Shown piece after piece: positions 10,589 to 23,586 of a stretch of 64,000 nt of DNA; the first letter of the stretch is position 1, and every line of letters begins with the position of its first letter. The notes below the pieces were generated by a model. That model saw only the letters and a program-made list of their open reading frames with translations. It did no database searches and was not told the origin of the DNA. Source of the DNA: Plazaster borealis (lineage: Eukaryota; Echinodermata; Asteroidea; Forcipulatida; Labidiasteridae); assembly GCA_021014325.1 (NCBI GenBank), contig CM037460.1, positions 19,373,044-19,437,043 of the forward strand. Reading direction: 5' to 3'. A program made the translations under genes and the position numbers.

Positions 10589-13500
10589 TGTACATATGAA
10601 GATGGATCCCATAACCAAAGTTCCCTTGCTGTAAATGTACACATTTTGTTGTTGGCCACAATCTAATCTTCGACTATATTGCTAAATGTACCCTCAAATC
10701 TCCAATGCAGGGAAACATTGGTGGGGGAGTGTATAACACCTCCTAAAAGAAACTTAGAAAATTATAATTGTACCAAAAACACCACACCTAAAAAGACAGC
10801 CCTTTTAATGAAAGTAAAGTTTGTTAAATATGAAAACCTTTAAGGGACCCCCCCCCCCCCCCACTAAAAGAAAGAGGGGGAATGGAACAATTAATGATGA
10901 AACAAAGTAAACCAGATTATTTGGAAATGTTATCTTTACATTTGGGGTTTTCAAGACAAACATCAAACTAACCGGACAGGGTTCCCGGACAAAGAATGGA
11001 TACTTCTATAAACTTATTCTCAATTCGTAAACAGGTCTCCTAACTCTTATAATTAAAATCTCAGCGAATACCGTACAGACAACTTTTTAAAAGGATTTAA
11101 TCACTTGAAATACAATATTTATAATAAAAAAAAGGGGTAAATAGCAAGCCGTAAGATTTTGCATCTTCCTTTTTTTTTCGCCACTGCATAAAGTGTTTTA
11201 ATGAAGCTGTTTGTTACACTACATACAATGGCCACCATTCAGGGCAGTGGACATAGAAGCGAAACTGAAATCTTACCAGATCCACATACCACTTGGGACC
11301 AGACTGGACAATACTCCCCGTATTTACTGTATTGTAAAATAACACAAACCCTGACAGAACACCCGGTGTTCGTCCACAGTTTGTTAAAAGAGCTAGATCG
11401 TCTCTCCGGCGTATCATCCTACAACTTGCTTTCACTCTCACCACCACAGTCCTTCAACTGATACCTACCCCCAATTCCCAACAACAGGTTAAAGAACTAT
11501 TCACAAGAAGGTAAAAAAAAAAAATCCTCTTAGCCTACAGGCAGAATAATATTATCAGATGGGGTCTATTCAACGGATACATAAATAAGTCTCAGAGTTG
11601 ACTTAAAGCACTAATATTCACGGAGTGAATCTGTGACTGAATCAAGTCGTAATACCTGATTTTGACTGCTTTCTTTTCCCCTCGCAGATCGATCAAACTG
11701 ACTTGGGTCATCGCTCCCACAAGAGCTTCGTTCCCCACAAAGAGAGCCTCCCAGTAACGGTATCCACTTAAGACCCCCTGGGCAGTAATAGAGACAGGCT
11801 CAACACTCTGTGTTGGAGGAGAGCATCCTTTCTTTTGCTCTCTTTCAACTTTATAGTATTTTTTTATTAACATCTTTTTTCTCCCTTTTCAAATTCTTAA
11901 CTGGACTTGATTGTCTGCATTCTGCAGGGCAAAAAAAAAGAGGCAATATTTGCTATTTTTGAGGTTGGTTCTAAAGGACCTTAGGAAATAAGAAAGTCCA
12001 AGGTACATGAACGCTAACAGTGCTGTACAAATGTTAATAAACAGAGTATTTGTGGCATTTGAAATTGTCTCCATAATACCTTAACAAATCTTTCATAAAA
12101 CCAAAACAGTTTTTCACAAGACACCTAAAAGTCATCTACTCCCCGGTATTTTGATAATGCATTCAAAAATATTTTGTTTTACAAAATTTCAAATCTGTTG
12201 TCAAATTCTCTTTAAGAACTAAAACTGTAACTAGTTAAGCGTCACCTGCTTCATCTGGCAAAGTTCAAATGTCTACTTCTTTTCGGGTGAAGGTGGGGGG
12301 GGGTTGGGGGGAATAAACTCTCAACCCCAACAAAGCTCAGTTCACCCCATTACACCGGACCTTCATGATTAGTGTCAAATTGACATCAATCTCTATACAT
12401 ACAGAATTTAATCCTTATGGATTATTGCCAATTAGCGCTACACCTGACATCCTACCAATTAATCAAGTTTAACCTGTCCTTCATGTTTCCCATCTATTGT
12501 TTTCCCACGGTTTGAACTCTAAATTACCGTCCTTAAAAACGTACCCATACAAGGGACCAACAACAACAACAACAACATTTTGGCCCCCCTTCCCCCCCCT
12601 CCAATTCTTCAGGGGTTCTTAAATCGGCTCGGCTAATTTCCGCCCCCACAGGGCAATACTCCCATGTTAACCCACACAAGGGCAAACAAACATGCTGTGC
12701 ATGATCCTACCATGAAACCAGTAATTAGGCGGGGGGGGGGGGGGGTTTGGGGGAGCTTCCGAAACGCATTCTTCACCTTCTGATGGTCATTGGATGTTTA
12801 CTTGGTCATGAAAATGTCCCTCTTGAACAGAACGTACTAGGAATGAACTCTGGAAACGTCCTTAACGGTGCGGATTAATAAAAGAAAATCGCGGAAACGC
12901 TTTTGTAAGATATGTTGTAAAGGTTCGTCATTGACCCTGTACTAGGTGAAATGTTCAGTCAACTTTGGCTGGAAATTGTTGTTCTCTAAACATCAACAAA
13001 TTAATTCGCAGTCAATTTAACTTTACAAACACTAAAAATACTAAAAAATGTGGGAAATATCATTTACAGTATAAAGAAGTTCTACCAAGTAATCTAAAAA
13101 GCAGTGATTTAAACCGACCATTATTTTTTCTTTTGATGTGATCATGGGCTGGTTCCAATAGAAACAGACTTGCCGTTCTATAATCATGCAAACAAAAAGC
13201 GGCAAACTGTATAGCAAACAAAAATGTCACAGAGTTTTTTTTTTTTTTTTTTTTCTCATAAGGTATAATCAAATAAATAATTTCACATGATCGGTTGAGA
13301 TGTTGTTTGCCTGTAAAATGCATGGGTAGGGGGCTGTTTCGTCTCTTAATTATCTTCAGATTCAATATGAGGGAATTATGATGAAGACAAGATGGTAGCA
13401 CCAGGACAGTCTACCTGCCTCAGGACAGAGACAAATAAAAAAAGGGAAGCGGCAGTCTTTGACGTGGTTTTTCTTTTTCCCTTCAGACGGATAACATACC

Positions 13501-14494
13501 AGCAAGTGACGAAAACAACAAACAACATGGAATCAACAATTGCAAGCTATAGCCCCCACACAACTCCACCGTATGGCTTCCCATTGTGTGGGCAGATCAC
13601 TGTCGGGGAGACTCCCTCCTCCAATAAGCCACATCAAACAAGACTTCTACCTGGTAGTGACATGGATAGGTTTATTTGTGTCTTAGCCTCCACTCTTCAC
13701 TTAAACCCTCCGCTCTTTGATCCGCCACAATTGAGACAAGGAACTGGGCTCAAAACTGTGAACAACAACAGATTAGTAGGACAATCAAGGATTGTCACTA
13801 TTTCTTGTCCAATGAGAAACCAATTCTTTAACTGAATTAGCCACCGCAGACGAACCCCTCAGTCCATGTTTTAAAAAAAAAAAGGGGGGACATAGAAACA
13901 CTAGTTGCCATCTTGTTACTTTTTTTGTTGTTGTGGCGTTTTTAGGTTTTGAAGAACAAAGCAACTTAGCTTCTGAAGGTCCCGTCTTTATGTATTGGCG
14001 CAGTGTTGCCTGGAGCGACACCATCCAAACAAATCTCTTTTAAGTTTGAGAAACAAAAAGTGGCGGGCAATTTTGGATTCTTGGGGATTTTGGTCCTATG
14101 TAGTCTGTAATTGGCCGGTATCTCCTGCGGCAAAGACAGAGTAGATAATTATCTTGTAGCGTAACCCCAAATGTCCCTTTAGTTATTGGTCGTGTCCCCC
14201 CCCCCATCAACCTAATGTCCTTACACGCAGAAATTCAAGGTTAGCTCCGCCCTTTCTCAAGTTAACTTGATGTTTGGTACAGGTGTAGATAGCTGGTGTA
14301 ATAAGGTAGTGTGTTTGGGTTGGGGTTTTATAGGAAGTAGACTTAAAAGAATACAGAACATAGTCTTGGAAAACTAAAACATCTTAAAAAAATTCCAGAG
14401 ATGGTTCTTGAAACTAACCATTCTTAACATTTGTGTTATTTCTTTATTATGATATTTTATAATAGGATTTAAGGCATTTTATGGTGGGTATCAA
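10589..14494. other. Gene-free stretch
   Basis: No gene recognised. Homopolymers: 15 C at 10848-10862, 15 G at 12731-12745, poly-T at 13235-13255. The 147-residue frame at 13392-13835 (+) and the 93-residue frame at 11592-11873 (-) show no domain, splice context or repeat signature I recognise. Unsuccessfully scanned by eye for the last GMDS exon. Confidence 0.55.
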
Positions 14495-14705
14495 TGGCTT
14501 GCGGTAACACCATGTGTATATCTACTTTGCTGTGTACATGTAGATTTTTGTTCTTTTAGAGAACTATTCTTGCTATAGTAGATTTCGGAATTCAGGAGAC
14601 TATTCTACGGACTTCGGGATACTATGCCAAGTTCTGAAAAGAACTGTCCTGCTTCTTAACTACTACCTGGGCGGAAGGTAGGAAATCAGTCAGGACTACA
14701 TACTT
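14495..14705. mobile_element. Half copy of GGTTTGCG MITE
   Basis: Shares TTGCGGTAACACCATGTGTA, AGTTCTGAAAAGAACTG and ACTACTACCTGGGCGGAA with the complete element at 22395-22807. Confidence 0.7.
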
Positions 14706-15343
14706 TCGCTTAATGATATTTTATATTTTTTTGCTTTTTTAAATTTGTTTGTTTCTTCTTCTTATTTTTTTTTCTTTCTTCTTTTTCTTTTCCTTTTTTC
14801 CCCTTTTTTTCCTTTTTTTATTCCTTTTTCCCCCCTTCTTTTTGGTCCAACAACAAATGTTTAGCCACAGGGATGTTTTGCTCCATTTCCATCTTCTGAT
14901 CCGCAGCCCCTAATCGTTGGAAATATTGAACATTTTGCAGTCAGGCGTCCAATCAAGGTGAATGGGTAAAAAAAAAAAACCTCAGTTATCTTGAGGCAGG
15001 GTTTTATGCAAATATCCGCGGCACAATACCCCTACGTTGGATATGTCGTCTCTCTACACTCAATCTGGGTTTTGTGGTTAAATCGATGCTAATACTTCCG
15101 TCTTCATGTACAATTATAAAACCCAACTACTGTACAACAGGCAAGAGAGAATGAAAAAGAAAACAAATCCCACGACCGACCGATGGTGTACAACAAAATT
15201 CTATTGAAAGTAATTTTAAATTGATTGGATTGAATAGTAATACTGATATATTGGTGTTTTGGGTAAATTTGACAGCTGGGGGTAGCTACGTGTTTGATGG
15301 GCAGCAGCGAAATGTTTGAGCCTGAGGGAATCAATTTCTTAAT

Positions 15344-15357
15344 CACAAGAGGGCGCT
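15344..15357 (+). promoter_or_regulatory. CTCF-core-like motif
   Basis: CACAAGAGGGCGCT fits the published CTCF core CANNAGRNGGCRSY at every position. A one-mismatch relative (CACACGAGGGCGCT) lies near 22247. A motif match only. Confidence 0.3.
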
Positions 15358-15607
15358 AGCATTATCCAGTGGTCCACACAAAACCTTCATAATTGATCTG
15401 CTTGGGGTGGGGGGGGCAGTAACTGCCCTGAAATGACCAGTGTACAACAGTAGAAAGAGGCGGTCGACCGGTCGGCCGGCCGGCCAACGTGTACGGTCAC
15501 ACTGCCTCTGCATGCGGCGTCAGCGCCTGCCAATTGAAAATTAATCACAGCACAATGCTTCTGCATCCAGGGACATTATTCCATCAAGACGGTCTCCTTC
15601 GGGAGCA

Positions 15608-15617
15608 TGATTGACAG
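15608..15617 (+). promoter_or_regulatory. PBX-PREP/MEIS-like decamer
   Basis: TGATTGACAG is the exact composite site known for PBX with PREP or MEIS homeodomain partners. It sits in a less AT-rich block within the long gene-free region. A 10-bp match can occur by chance, so this is only a candidate. Confidence 0.25.
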
Positions 15618-18600
15618 GGCTGATTCAAAACGTGGGCTCTATTGTGTCGTTGGCACGCAGCATAGGCGACTCACAGGCCTGCACTGTGGAGGTACACTGC
15701 CCAGATCCATATGCCTGAGTAGGTCCAACACAATGAAGTGGAGACACCTGGCCATGCAAGCCCTCTGCTACGAGCTTAGATATCTAAACACGTCACAGAA
15801 AAAAACTTTTTCTCTTTTTTTGTGTGTGTGTGTGTGTGTGCCGTGATAGACAGCCCTTTCCGGCTTATACTAACCGGCGGGCGAAAACCGACTTTGGTCT
15901 GATTAAACGCTGCTCCAACGTCAATGTCATGGTTTTGCAATATCCTTCTCATTGTGCAGCTTGGCGGGCATGCAGAGCAGGGAAGAATCGGATTTAAATG
16001 ACCCAAGGTCACTGTGTAGACAGTAGTCTGAGTTTTTTCCCACAGAACCGGGTAATGGCTAACGAGGAGAACGTTGGGTGAGAGAGAAATGGCAGACTGA
16101 CTCCAAAATGAAACAACGCTCGGCTTCTCCACGCTGACTTTTAAATAATCTGGAGAATGACTTTCCAACCGAAATCTGTCGCTGAGTATTTAAAACTATA
16201 AGTGACAATAGTGTCTACTGGAACACTCTGGCGTTATAACTGTAGCCACTAAGAACTCATCTCTTTCATTCCTTCAAATATTGAAAGAATAACATGAAAT
16301 GCAATTAATACCAAATGGGTTGGGACAAAAAAGTACACAGGCCTACTTTATGTATGGCTCGTTTTATCCTCCCCACAATATGATTGTTGGATTACCAGTG
16401 GGTAATCGAAAAGGATCTGTTCTAATCTGGAAAAGCTTCAATTTGTTGATTGTCGAGAGCACTCTCTCACAAGGCAATCCAAAAAATAAATTATGTTTCC
16501 TGTCCCACTTCCAGTTGTGACTTTCAAAGCAAAACAAAACAAAACAAAAAAACAGCACAGACTCTGTCATCAGTCTCACACCGCGACTTAAGGAAATCCC
16601 CATCTCCAATGAAAACACTGACCAATTATAGTCCTGCCGAGTTTGTATACACAACCAGCAAGGCAAGACAGGACACCAGTCCCCCCACCCAAATCCACAC
16701 CAAGCCAGTCAATGGTGCTGAATAAATAACATGCTAGCCCATTAGTGTCATGGGTTAGGATGAGACCACTACATCAACTGTCATATTTAATCACCGCGAA
16801 AAAGCAAATATGTTCATCTAATTAAATCTGAGTTATGCATACAGCTTAAAATAGATGTAACAAGCAGTGTACACACCCACCTGACCAACAGTGTGTGTAC
16901 CAACAGACCTTACTAATACCTCCGGTACACAACCTGAGCTTCTAAACAGTTTTTATACAAACAGATATATTCTGCTCAGAACAAACTTCCCTGTTGTTCA
17001 TCACAAGCAGAACGAAAGACATGTTCACTTGCAGGGGGGAACTCAGCTTCCCAAAAAAATGAAGCAAAATTAATAAAGAGGGCAGACAAATGCTGCATTG
17101 TTTGTTTCTGAAATAAACCATATTTCTGTGTATAAAGCATAGACATTTACTAGATAAGAGCTTAGTGAAAATGGGCTCTTTGAACAAAACTTTGAAATTC
17201 ATTTAAATTATTTTGTTCTTCTTCTATGAAGTTCATAGAAAATGTTCACAGCAGTTACTCCAAATTCTAACTTCCATAACTAATTTATTCTATATAAGGG
17301 ATGGATAGAACTCTGCGCTAAAACTCAACAAACTAATTAACGCGCAGAATTATCCGACATATAGTCTCTACCCTAGTTTATATTACTTGTAAGACTTCGG
17401 TTTTCTAAAGTGAAACCATGAAACTAATCAACTTGGAGGGTTGATTAAGCCAATCACAAGTCCAAGTTGACACTTAAATCTGATATTACAACTTGCACTG
17501 CTCCCATGGTTACCCAATAATGACCCTGAGATGCCATTGTATTTACAGTCGATGAGAGAAAGTACCTCCCTCCTCCTCCAAGTTGTTGACCAGCGGGGAT
17601 TTCTTTGCTCTTTCTTCTCCCTCTAGTTGAGTTTGTCGGAGGCCAAAGACCTCCACACTGGGGTCAGCTGCACTAACTCCCAGACAAACTGGGTCATGTG
17701 ACCTCCTAGTCCTCCCTATATCATCTCGTCATCTCGTCCTCCTCTCAGACCCTTTCCTCATACTCCATCGATGAGCACTACGGACCGGCACCCAAGGGCC
17801 AACAGATGTTGACAGTCAAAATAAAAAGCATTTTACTCCCGTTGTGACACGACTTGGGAGGCGGACAGAACCGTGAGTCCACCTGACATGTGTTGAGCAA
17901 GGGGGCTCGCTCAAGAGACCCTGGGATAGGGTCGGCCACGGCAACGGGAAATAAGAAATGGACAACAAATATCAGCAAAATGGGCTTTGGATTGAGTTGG
18001 AGGGAAAATATTTGAGGAGAGCGGGGTAAACAGAGGCGGTGATGGTTTTGAGAGAGTGGAGAGATAGGCCGATGGAGGTGGTTAGGGGACTGGGATGGTG
18101 GGTCGGACTTGGTGATTGCAAAATTACCTCTGCAATGATTTTTTTTTTTTTTTTTAAATGGCTATCAACCCATACTGTGTTTCTTCCGATTAAGTTTCAA
18201 AGAACTTGTGATTTGGTCTTTGTGACACATTCGAAGTGATACAGATCATAAACAAGTCTTTTAGTTGAGGGATGGTTTGTCTTGTGTCAAACAAGGGTGA
18301 AGAAAAAAAGGGTTTTGAAACCAACGTGTTTCTGGTTCGGATATTTTATTGGTTTCCTTTTGGTATGTGTGTGTATTGTTGTTGTTTGGTTTTTTTTCAA
18401 AGGAATACTTAGTTTCCATCCCTTTATTGTTTTTACAATAACAATAATAATTTGTGCAGCTTCACATTTTTGCGGAAATTGCCAAAATCTTCTCCTTATG
18501 TGCTTTAAAGATTAACACTAAGTTCAAGTAGAAACTTCCGTACACATTCAACAAATTTAAACATTTTGTTGTGAAAACCCACCCAATTATTACAGCAACA

Positions 18601-19444
18601 AACAAACAAAACTAACTAAAGTACACATTAAGTACAGTATAAGAATTTCTGAGCGCCCAGAATAAAAACGGAATTACTCCACAGTTTATTCAAACTTGAA
18701 TGGTTCATTATGGGGTTTCAATTCTGACAAGTTTTTTTTGTTTGTGCGGGGGAACGTAAGCCACGGCTAAGGTCAGGGTCGATGTATAGGCACACCTTTT
18801 GTGGTCCGTTACGCTCACCTCAAGCTAATCAAAACCCCATAGCTTTCTCTACCCCTGATGTTGGGGACCCAGTCAGCCAGAAAACAATCCTCTTATAAGG
18901 GGCTTTTGTTGAGGGGCATCGGCCGTGCCAATTTACGGGGACCAAAGTGTCGCCCGCATCTTTTCAGGAAGTGAGTGTTTCATGGTGGGGAATCCTTTTT
19001 TTCTTTTTCTTTTTTTTTTTTCACTAAAAAAGAGGCTTGCGGTTGGATGTACTTTTTTTTTAAGGGAAATGCCAAAAGATTGTCTCCAATTCCTAGCACA
19101 AGTCACTGCATTTGAAAATCCTAATTTGATTTCAGTTGGCACGTAAAGATCAAACAAATTTATTTAATTTCTTTTTATAAATGAAAAACCCATAACGGCT
19201 TTTTTTTTTAAAGATACGTAGTCTGTCTGTTATGTGCTCAACTTTGTTTTGCAGGACGGTTAGAGGGGCACTTAACCTTTGGGAAAAAAGCTTCTCATAC
19301 TGTATAAAAGAAACAATTTTTTTTGAGGAGCTGTCATTTTTGATTGGGCCTTACAAGATATTCGTCTCACTTATTTTCCTTGAATATATTGACAAACAAA
19401 TCAACTAAAAGAATCTACTTGCCTTAAAAATAACTGTAAGAGTT

Positions 19445-19820
19445 TTAAAGGCACTGAACACGTTTGGTAATTGTCAAAGACCAGTATTCTCACTCGGTGT
19501 ATCCCAACATATGCATAAAATAACAAGCCTGTGAAAATTTGGGCTCAATTGGTCATCGAAGTTGTAAGAAAATGATGAAAAAAAACCACCCTTGTTATAC
19601 AAATGTGTGTGCTTTCAGATAGGAATAAAAGGCTTCTTGCAATAAGTTTTTATTATTTTAGTGAGAAATTACCTCTTTCTCACAAACTACGTTACTTGAG
19701 AGGGAGTCGTTTCTCACAATGTTTTATACAATCAACAGCTCTCCGTTGCTCGTTACCAAGTAAGTTTTTATGCTAATATATATTTTTTGAGTAATTACCA
19801 AACGTGTACAGTGCCTTTAA
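19445..19820. mobile_element. TTAA-flanked MITE, complete
   Basis: TTAA (19445-19448), then AGGCACTGAACACGTTTGG. The right end is the inverted CCAAACGTGTACAGTGCCT, then TTAA (19817-19820). Internal words: TGCATAAAATAACAAG, TGGGCTCAATTGG, GAGAGGGAGTCGTTTCTCAC. TTAA duplication is a hallmark of piggyBac- or Kolobok-type transposases; no coding capacity here. Confidence 0.9.
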
Positions 19821-19984
19821 ATGGTGGTAAAATTAACAAGACAATATTACTAATAAAGTTTGCAAGTGGCAATGGTCTACATGTACGTACATGTAGTCTA
19901 CAGTACTGTAAGAAGAAGCATTGATTCTAAAAACTTTAGGTGAGATACATTGTACATGTACAACAACAGATATGTACTTCACTG

Positions 19985-20700
19985 GGGAAATCACCTTCAT
20001 GCCCCCCGGTCATTGCCTTGTATACATTTGGCCCTTGCTAATGAAAAAACTGCCCTGCCCAATAAAATAATAACGGGCAATTTTAGAGTGCTCTTACACT
20101 GGGTAACAGAACAATAAAAGCGAATAAACAGAGGCAAAAAGGTTACAGAAACTTAATACAGGAGGCCTTATTCTTCATGAAGCAACAGAGGCAAATGCCT
20201 TCATGCCCCCTGGTCATTGCCTTGCATACATTGTACATTAGCTCCTTGCTAATGATAAAAACTGCCCTGCCCAATAAAATAATAACGGGCATTTACAGAG
20301 CGCTCTTACACTGGGTACCACAGCGCTTTAAAAGAAAACAGTACAATAAACGTGAATAAATAGAGGTAAAAAACGTTACAGAAACTTAATACAGGAGGCC
20401 TTATTATTCAAGGAGTCAACAGAGGCAATTGCCTCCATGCCCCTTGGTCACTGCATTTGCCCCTTGCTAATGAAAAACTGCCCTGTCCAAAGGTTACAAG
20501 AATTTAATACAGGCCTATTACTTCACCAATGCAACAGATGCAATCCTCTTCATGCCCCTTGGTCATTGCCTTGCCTACATTTGCCCCTTGCTAATGAAAA
20601 ACTGCCCTGCCCAAAGGTCACAACAACTTAATACAGGCCTACTACTTCACGGAGGAAATTGCCTCCATGTCCCTTGGTCATTGCCCTGGTGCTCCTTGAA
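19985..20700. repeat. Irregular tandem repeat, about five units
   Basis: Units start GCCTTCATGCCCCCTGGTCA or GCCTCCATGCCCCTTGGTCA and include CCTTGCTAATGAAAAACTG, ATAACGGGCA and CTTAATACAGGAGGCC. Two long units (about 190-240 bp) are followed by shorter ones of about 110 bp that lack the ATAACGGGCA part. Confidence 0.8.
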
Positions 20701-20840
20701 ATGTTCTCAGTAGAAATTTAGACTTTCCTCATAGAGGTGCCCTTCACAAAGGAACAAAAACTACCTTGCTTTTACAAGAATGAAGTATCCGGACTGTTAA
20801 TATCAAGCCTGCAGTATTGACATTTGAGGCAGTACTCCTT

Positions 20841-20959
20841 GGTCCGATTTTATGGCTCTGCTTACCGCGGAATTCTGTGATACTGCCGATAGAACTATGC
20901 GCTTTACAGGGCACCATAAGCGCAGAATTCCGCGGTAAGCAGAGCCGTGAATTTGGACC
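20841..20959. mobile_element. Short palindromic MITE with 24-bp perfect inverted arms
   Basis: Arms 20854-20877 and 20923-20946 are perfect reverse complements (CTCTGCTTACCGCGGAATTC inside). They extend imperfectly to GGTCC at both ends (about 37 bp each), leaving a 45-bp loop. Confidence 0.9.
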
Positions 20960-21298
20960 CTGATCTGCTACTTAACGCATTATATCAAACTCGTGCTAAA
21001 ATGTACATGAATGTACAGCGTCTATCAATAAGGGACCAATGTAATTGCTTGAAGATTTTCTGCTATGCAAAATTAAGCAGGATACCAGTTACAGATGGTA
21101 CATGCAGGCATAACATTTGGCCCTTGGAAAAAAGTAGGAAATTTAAATTGAGGAAAATTATATTGGCTGGCCTTCATGTACATATTGGTTTATAGACTTA
21201 TATAGACTTTTCAGGCTATTTAATAACATTTTTTGCGTTTTTTTCTGAGGGCAAAAAAAAATCGGAAATCAGATTAAAGTAGGACGAATAGCATACCA

Positions 21299-21615
21299 GG
21301 GCCCAATTTCATAAAGCATGTAAGCACAAAAACTTGCTAACTACAGAAAACTCTTGCTTAGGAAAAAAATAATAGGTAACCAGCCAAAATACCAATACAG
21401 TTACCATTGCTGTGACTGGTACCCCACTCATTTCATGCTTAGCAAAGAAAGTTGCTGAGCAGAATTTTCTGCTAAACAGCTTTATGAAATTAGGCCATGT
21501 ACAAGTGACAGAGTATCTTGGCTGGTAACCTTATTCTGGGAAGTAAACCTTTTGTTGTGTGTGTTGTGATAATACTGCACTTTGTGCTTAAGCAGCTCTA
21601 ATGAGATTGGGACAT
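21299..21615. mobile_element. GGGCCCAATTTCAT MITE plus adjoining partial copy
   Basis: 21299-21496 runs from GGGCCCAATTTCATAAAGC to the inverted GCTTTATGAAATTAGGCC. 21497-21615 repeats the TTGGCTGGTAACC...TGCTTAAGCAGCTCTA half, giving a composite. Confidence 0.75.
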
Positions 21616-22394
21616 GGCCACAGTGGAAACCATTTAGTAGATGATGGTCCATAACTTAACACACTTGCCAAACAAGTGACTGAAGCCAAAAAAGCTTCTT
21701 CTCAAATTAGAATCACCACCGGTAAATCCAAACTGACACACTTGTTTATTTTAAAATGGCCACTTGAAGAGACAGATTCAACTAATCTGTGTTGTTTGAA
21801 AATAAGCTAATCAAAATAATGGAAAGAAATATGCACAGTGTTTAAGTGATCCCATAACACTACGGGGAAAAGAGAACAAAATAAAAATAACTCAGCTGGG
21901 CAAACCCAAGTAATCCTAAATAATCTCAACACATCTGGCAGTGAATTCAATCAACCTAATGGGCGACGTTTAACTGCCCCTAAAAAATAACTTCCACTTC
22001 CAGTCGGTGTTAAACAAAATCTCTTTGCATTCACGGCCTCGAAAACATCAGGTAAAAAATTGGATCACTGGGGAGGCATTACAGTTACAACGATGTAAAC
22101 AAATAGTCATGCCCTGCTTTTGCAGGGTTGTGTAAATAATTATATGCCAAGCCCGTTTATGTTATTGTTGGGAGAGAAACCCTTTGCTCTGTGGCAGAAA
22201 TAAAACAAGCCATGGTCACTGGCAAGCTGGTTGGACAAAAAGTTTCACACGAGGGCGCTGTTCTACTTGAGTGGTCTATTGAAAGACCAGGGACCCACCT
22301 CCTATTATGTTCTATACATGAAGCACAGCCTGTTATATGCCGATTTACCACACAGGGTGTGTACATTATATGTACAATGTATTTATATTTATTC

Positions 22395-22807
22395 GGTTTG
22401 CGGTAACACCATGTGTATATCCAATTTGCTGTGTATATTTGTTCTTTGAGAACTTGTCTTACTATTTATTCTACTGCCACGGAGTAGATTTTGATCCACT
22501 AAGCGAAAGTAGTAGTCCCGGCCGATTTCCTATCTTCCACCCAGGTAGTAGTTAATATAAGTAGAACAGTTCTTTTCAGAACTAAATAATCTCCCGAATT
22601 CCGAAATTTATCCTACTGCCGCGGAGAAGATTTCGATCCACTAAGCGAAAGTAGTAGTCCCCGCCGATTTACTACATTCCGCCCAGGTAGTAGTCAATAT
22701 AAGTAGGCGGTTCTTTTCAGAACTAAGTAGAATAAATAGCAAGACAAGTTCTCAAAGAATAAAATCTACACAGCAAAGTAGATATACACATGGTGTTAGC
22801 GCAAACC
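22395..22807. mobile_element. MITE with terminal inverted repeats and internal duplication
   Basis: Begins GGTTTGCGGTAACACCATG and ends with the inverted CATGGTGTTAGCGCAAACC. Two internal units (about 22470-22605 and 22612-22740) share GATCCACTAAGCGAAAGTAG, CCGATTT and CCAGGTAGTAGT. The termini pair over more than 40 bp with a few mismatches. Confidence 0.85.
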
Positions 22808-23228
22808 AACATTAATACCTCACCATGCAATGCCTAAAAACCTATATACAATGTATTAGTACTGAGTTAGGAGTGTGCAATACGAAAATGCTGCCTTAGA
22901 CCTTCTACACTTCTTTTAACCACCTCTCGGTAGTCACCCAAGTATTGGGGGAAAATTTTCTAAACCTTAACTACCTCCTTTTTTTTGGTATACAGAATGC
23001 AATACACAATAAGTACTTTGTAAGACAAAGTACACACTTGGTAGTAATCAGGGAATACAAATCATTCAATTCAATCTGAAACCTCACTGATTACAAAACG
23101 ATCATATCATTACCAATCGTCAAGAAAAATATTCCGTCTGAAAAAAAAATGTACTGTCAACATCGAGGAAATAGCATTTGAAGATCCCACAAATCACAGG
23201 TTTGCTTATTTTGATTGCTGCAAATCTC
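22808..23228. other. No recognised gene
   Basis: No coding or repeat signal identified. Two short stretches resemble decayed ends of the TTAA family (ACAAAGTACACACTTGGTAG near 23023). Confidence 0.5.
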
Positions 23229-23586
23229 CTAAAAGACAAAGTATACCTTTGGTTTTTGGAACCGTTCGATTGTTTTAATCAGATATAAATGTAGATGTAT
23301 ACAATAAAACTAACCTGTGAAAATTTCATTTCAAAAGATGGTAGAGTTTTTGAGATATAACCCGTAATTGAAATACACAATCTGAGAAACGTATCTGACA
23401 GTAACGTTTCTCAAATTCATATTTCTGGGGATAAAAACTTTTGCCTTTATCCATAACCACATTACTTCGAAGTGAAATGATTCTCAAAATGCTGTTTACT
23501 ATGAAAGCTGCTGTACTTCTAACCAAGTAAGTTTGTATTGCCATTAATTTTTAAGAGCGATTACTAAACGTATACCTTCCCTTTAA
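23229..23586. mobile_element. TTAA-type MITE, diverged copy
   Basis: Left end AAAGTATACCTTTGG; right end CTAAACGTATACC...CCCTTTAA, preceded by ACCAAGTAAGTTTGTATTGC. Same architecture as 46494-46956. Confidence 0.75.

Larger units (their letters stand above)
14706..19444. other. Gene-free stretch, possibly regulatory
   Basis: Pyrimidine-rich tract at 14710-14840. 15131-15196 recurs at 10151-10216 (AAATCCCACGACCGACC). A less AT-rich block at 15420-15780 contains GGCCGGCCGGCC and a PBX/PREP-like decamer. (GT)n at 15822-15840. An MITF-type TCATGTGA at 17694-17701 lies in a pyrimidine-rich block (17560-17780). Poly-T at 18138-18155. No frame resembles a known protein. Confidence 0.5.

Noticed and set aside
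13392..13835. 147-residue plus-strand frame as a gene
   Set aside because: No domain, no repeat periodicity and no supporting splice signals; length is within chance for a 64-kb window.
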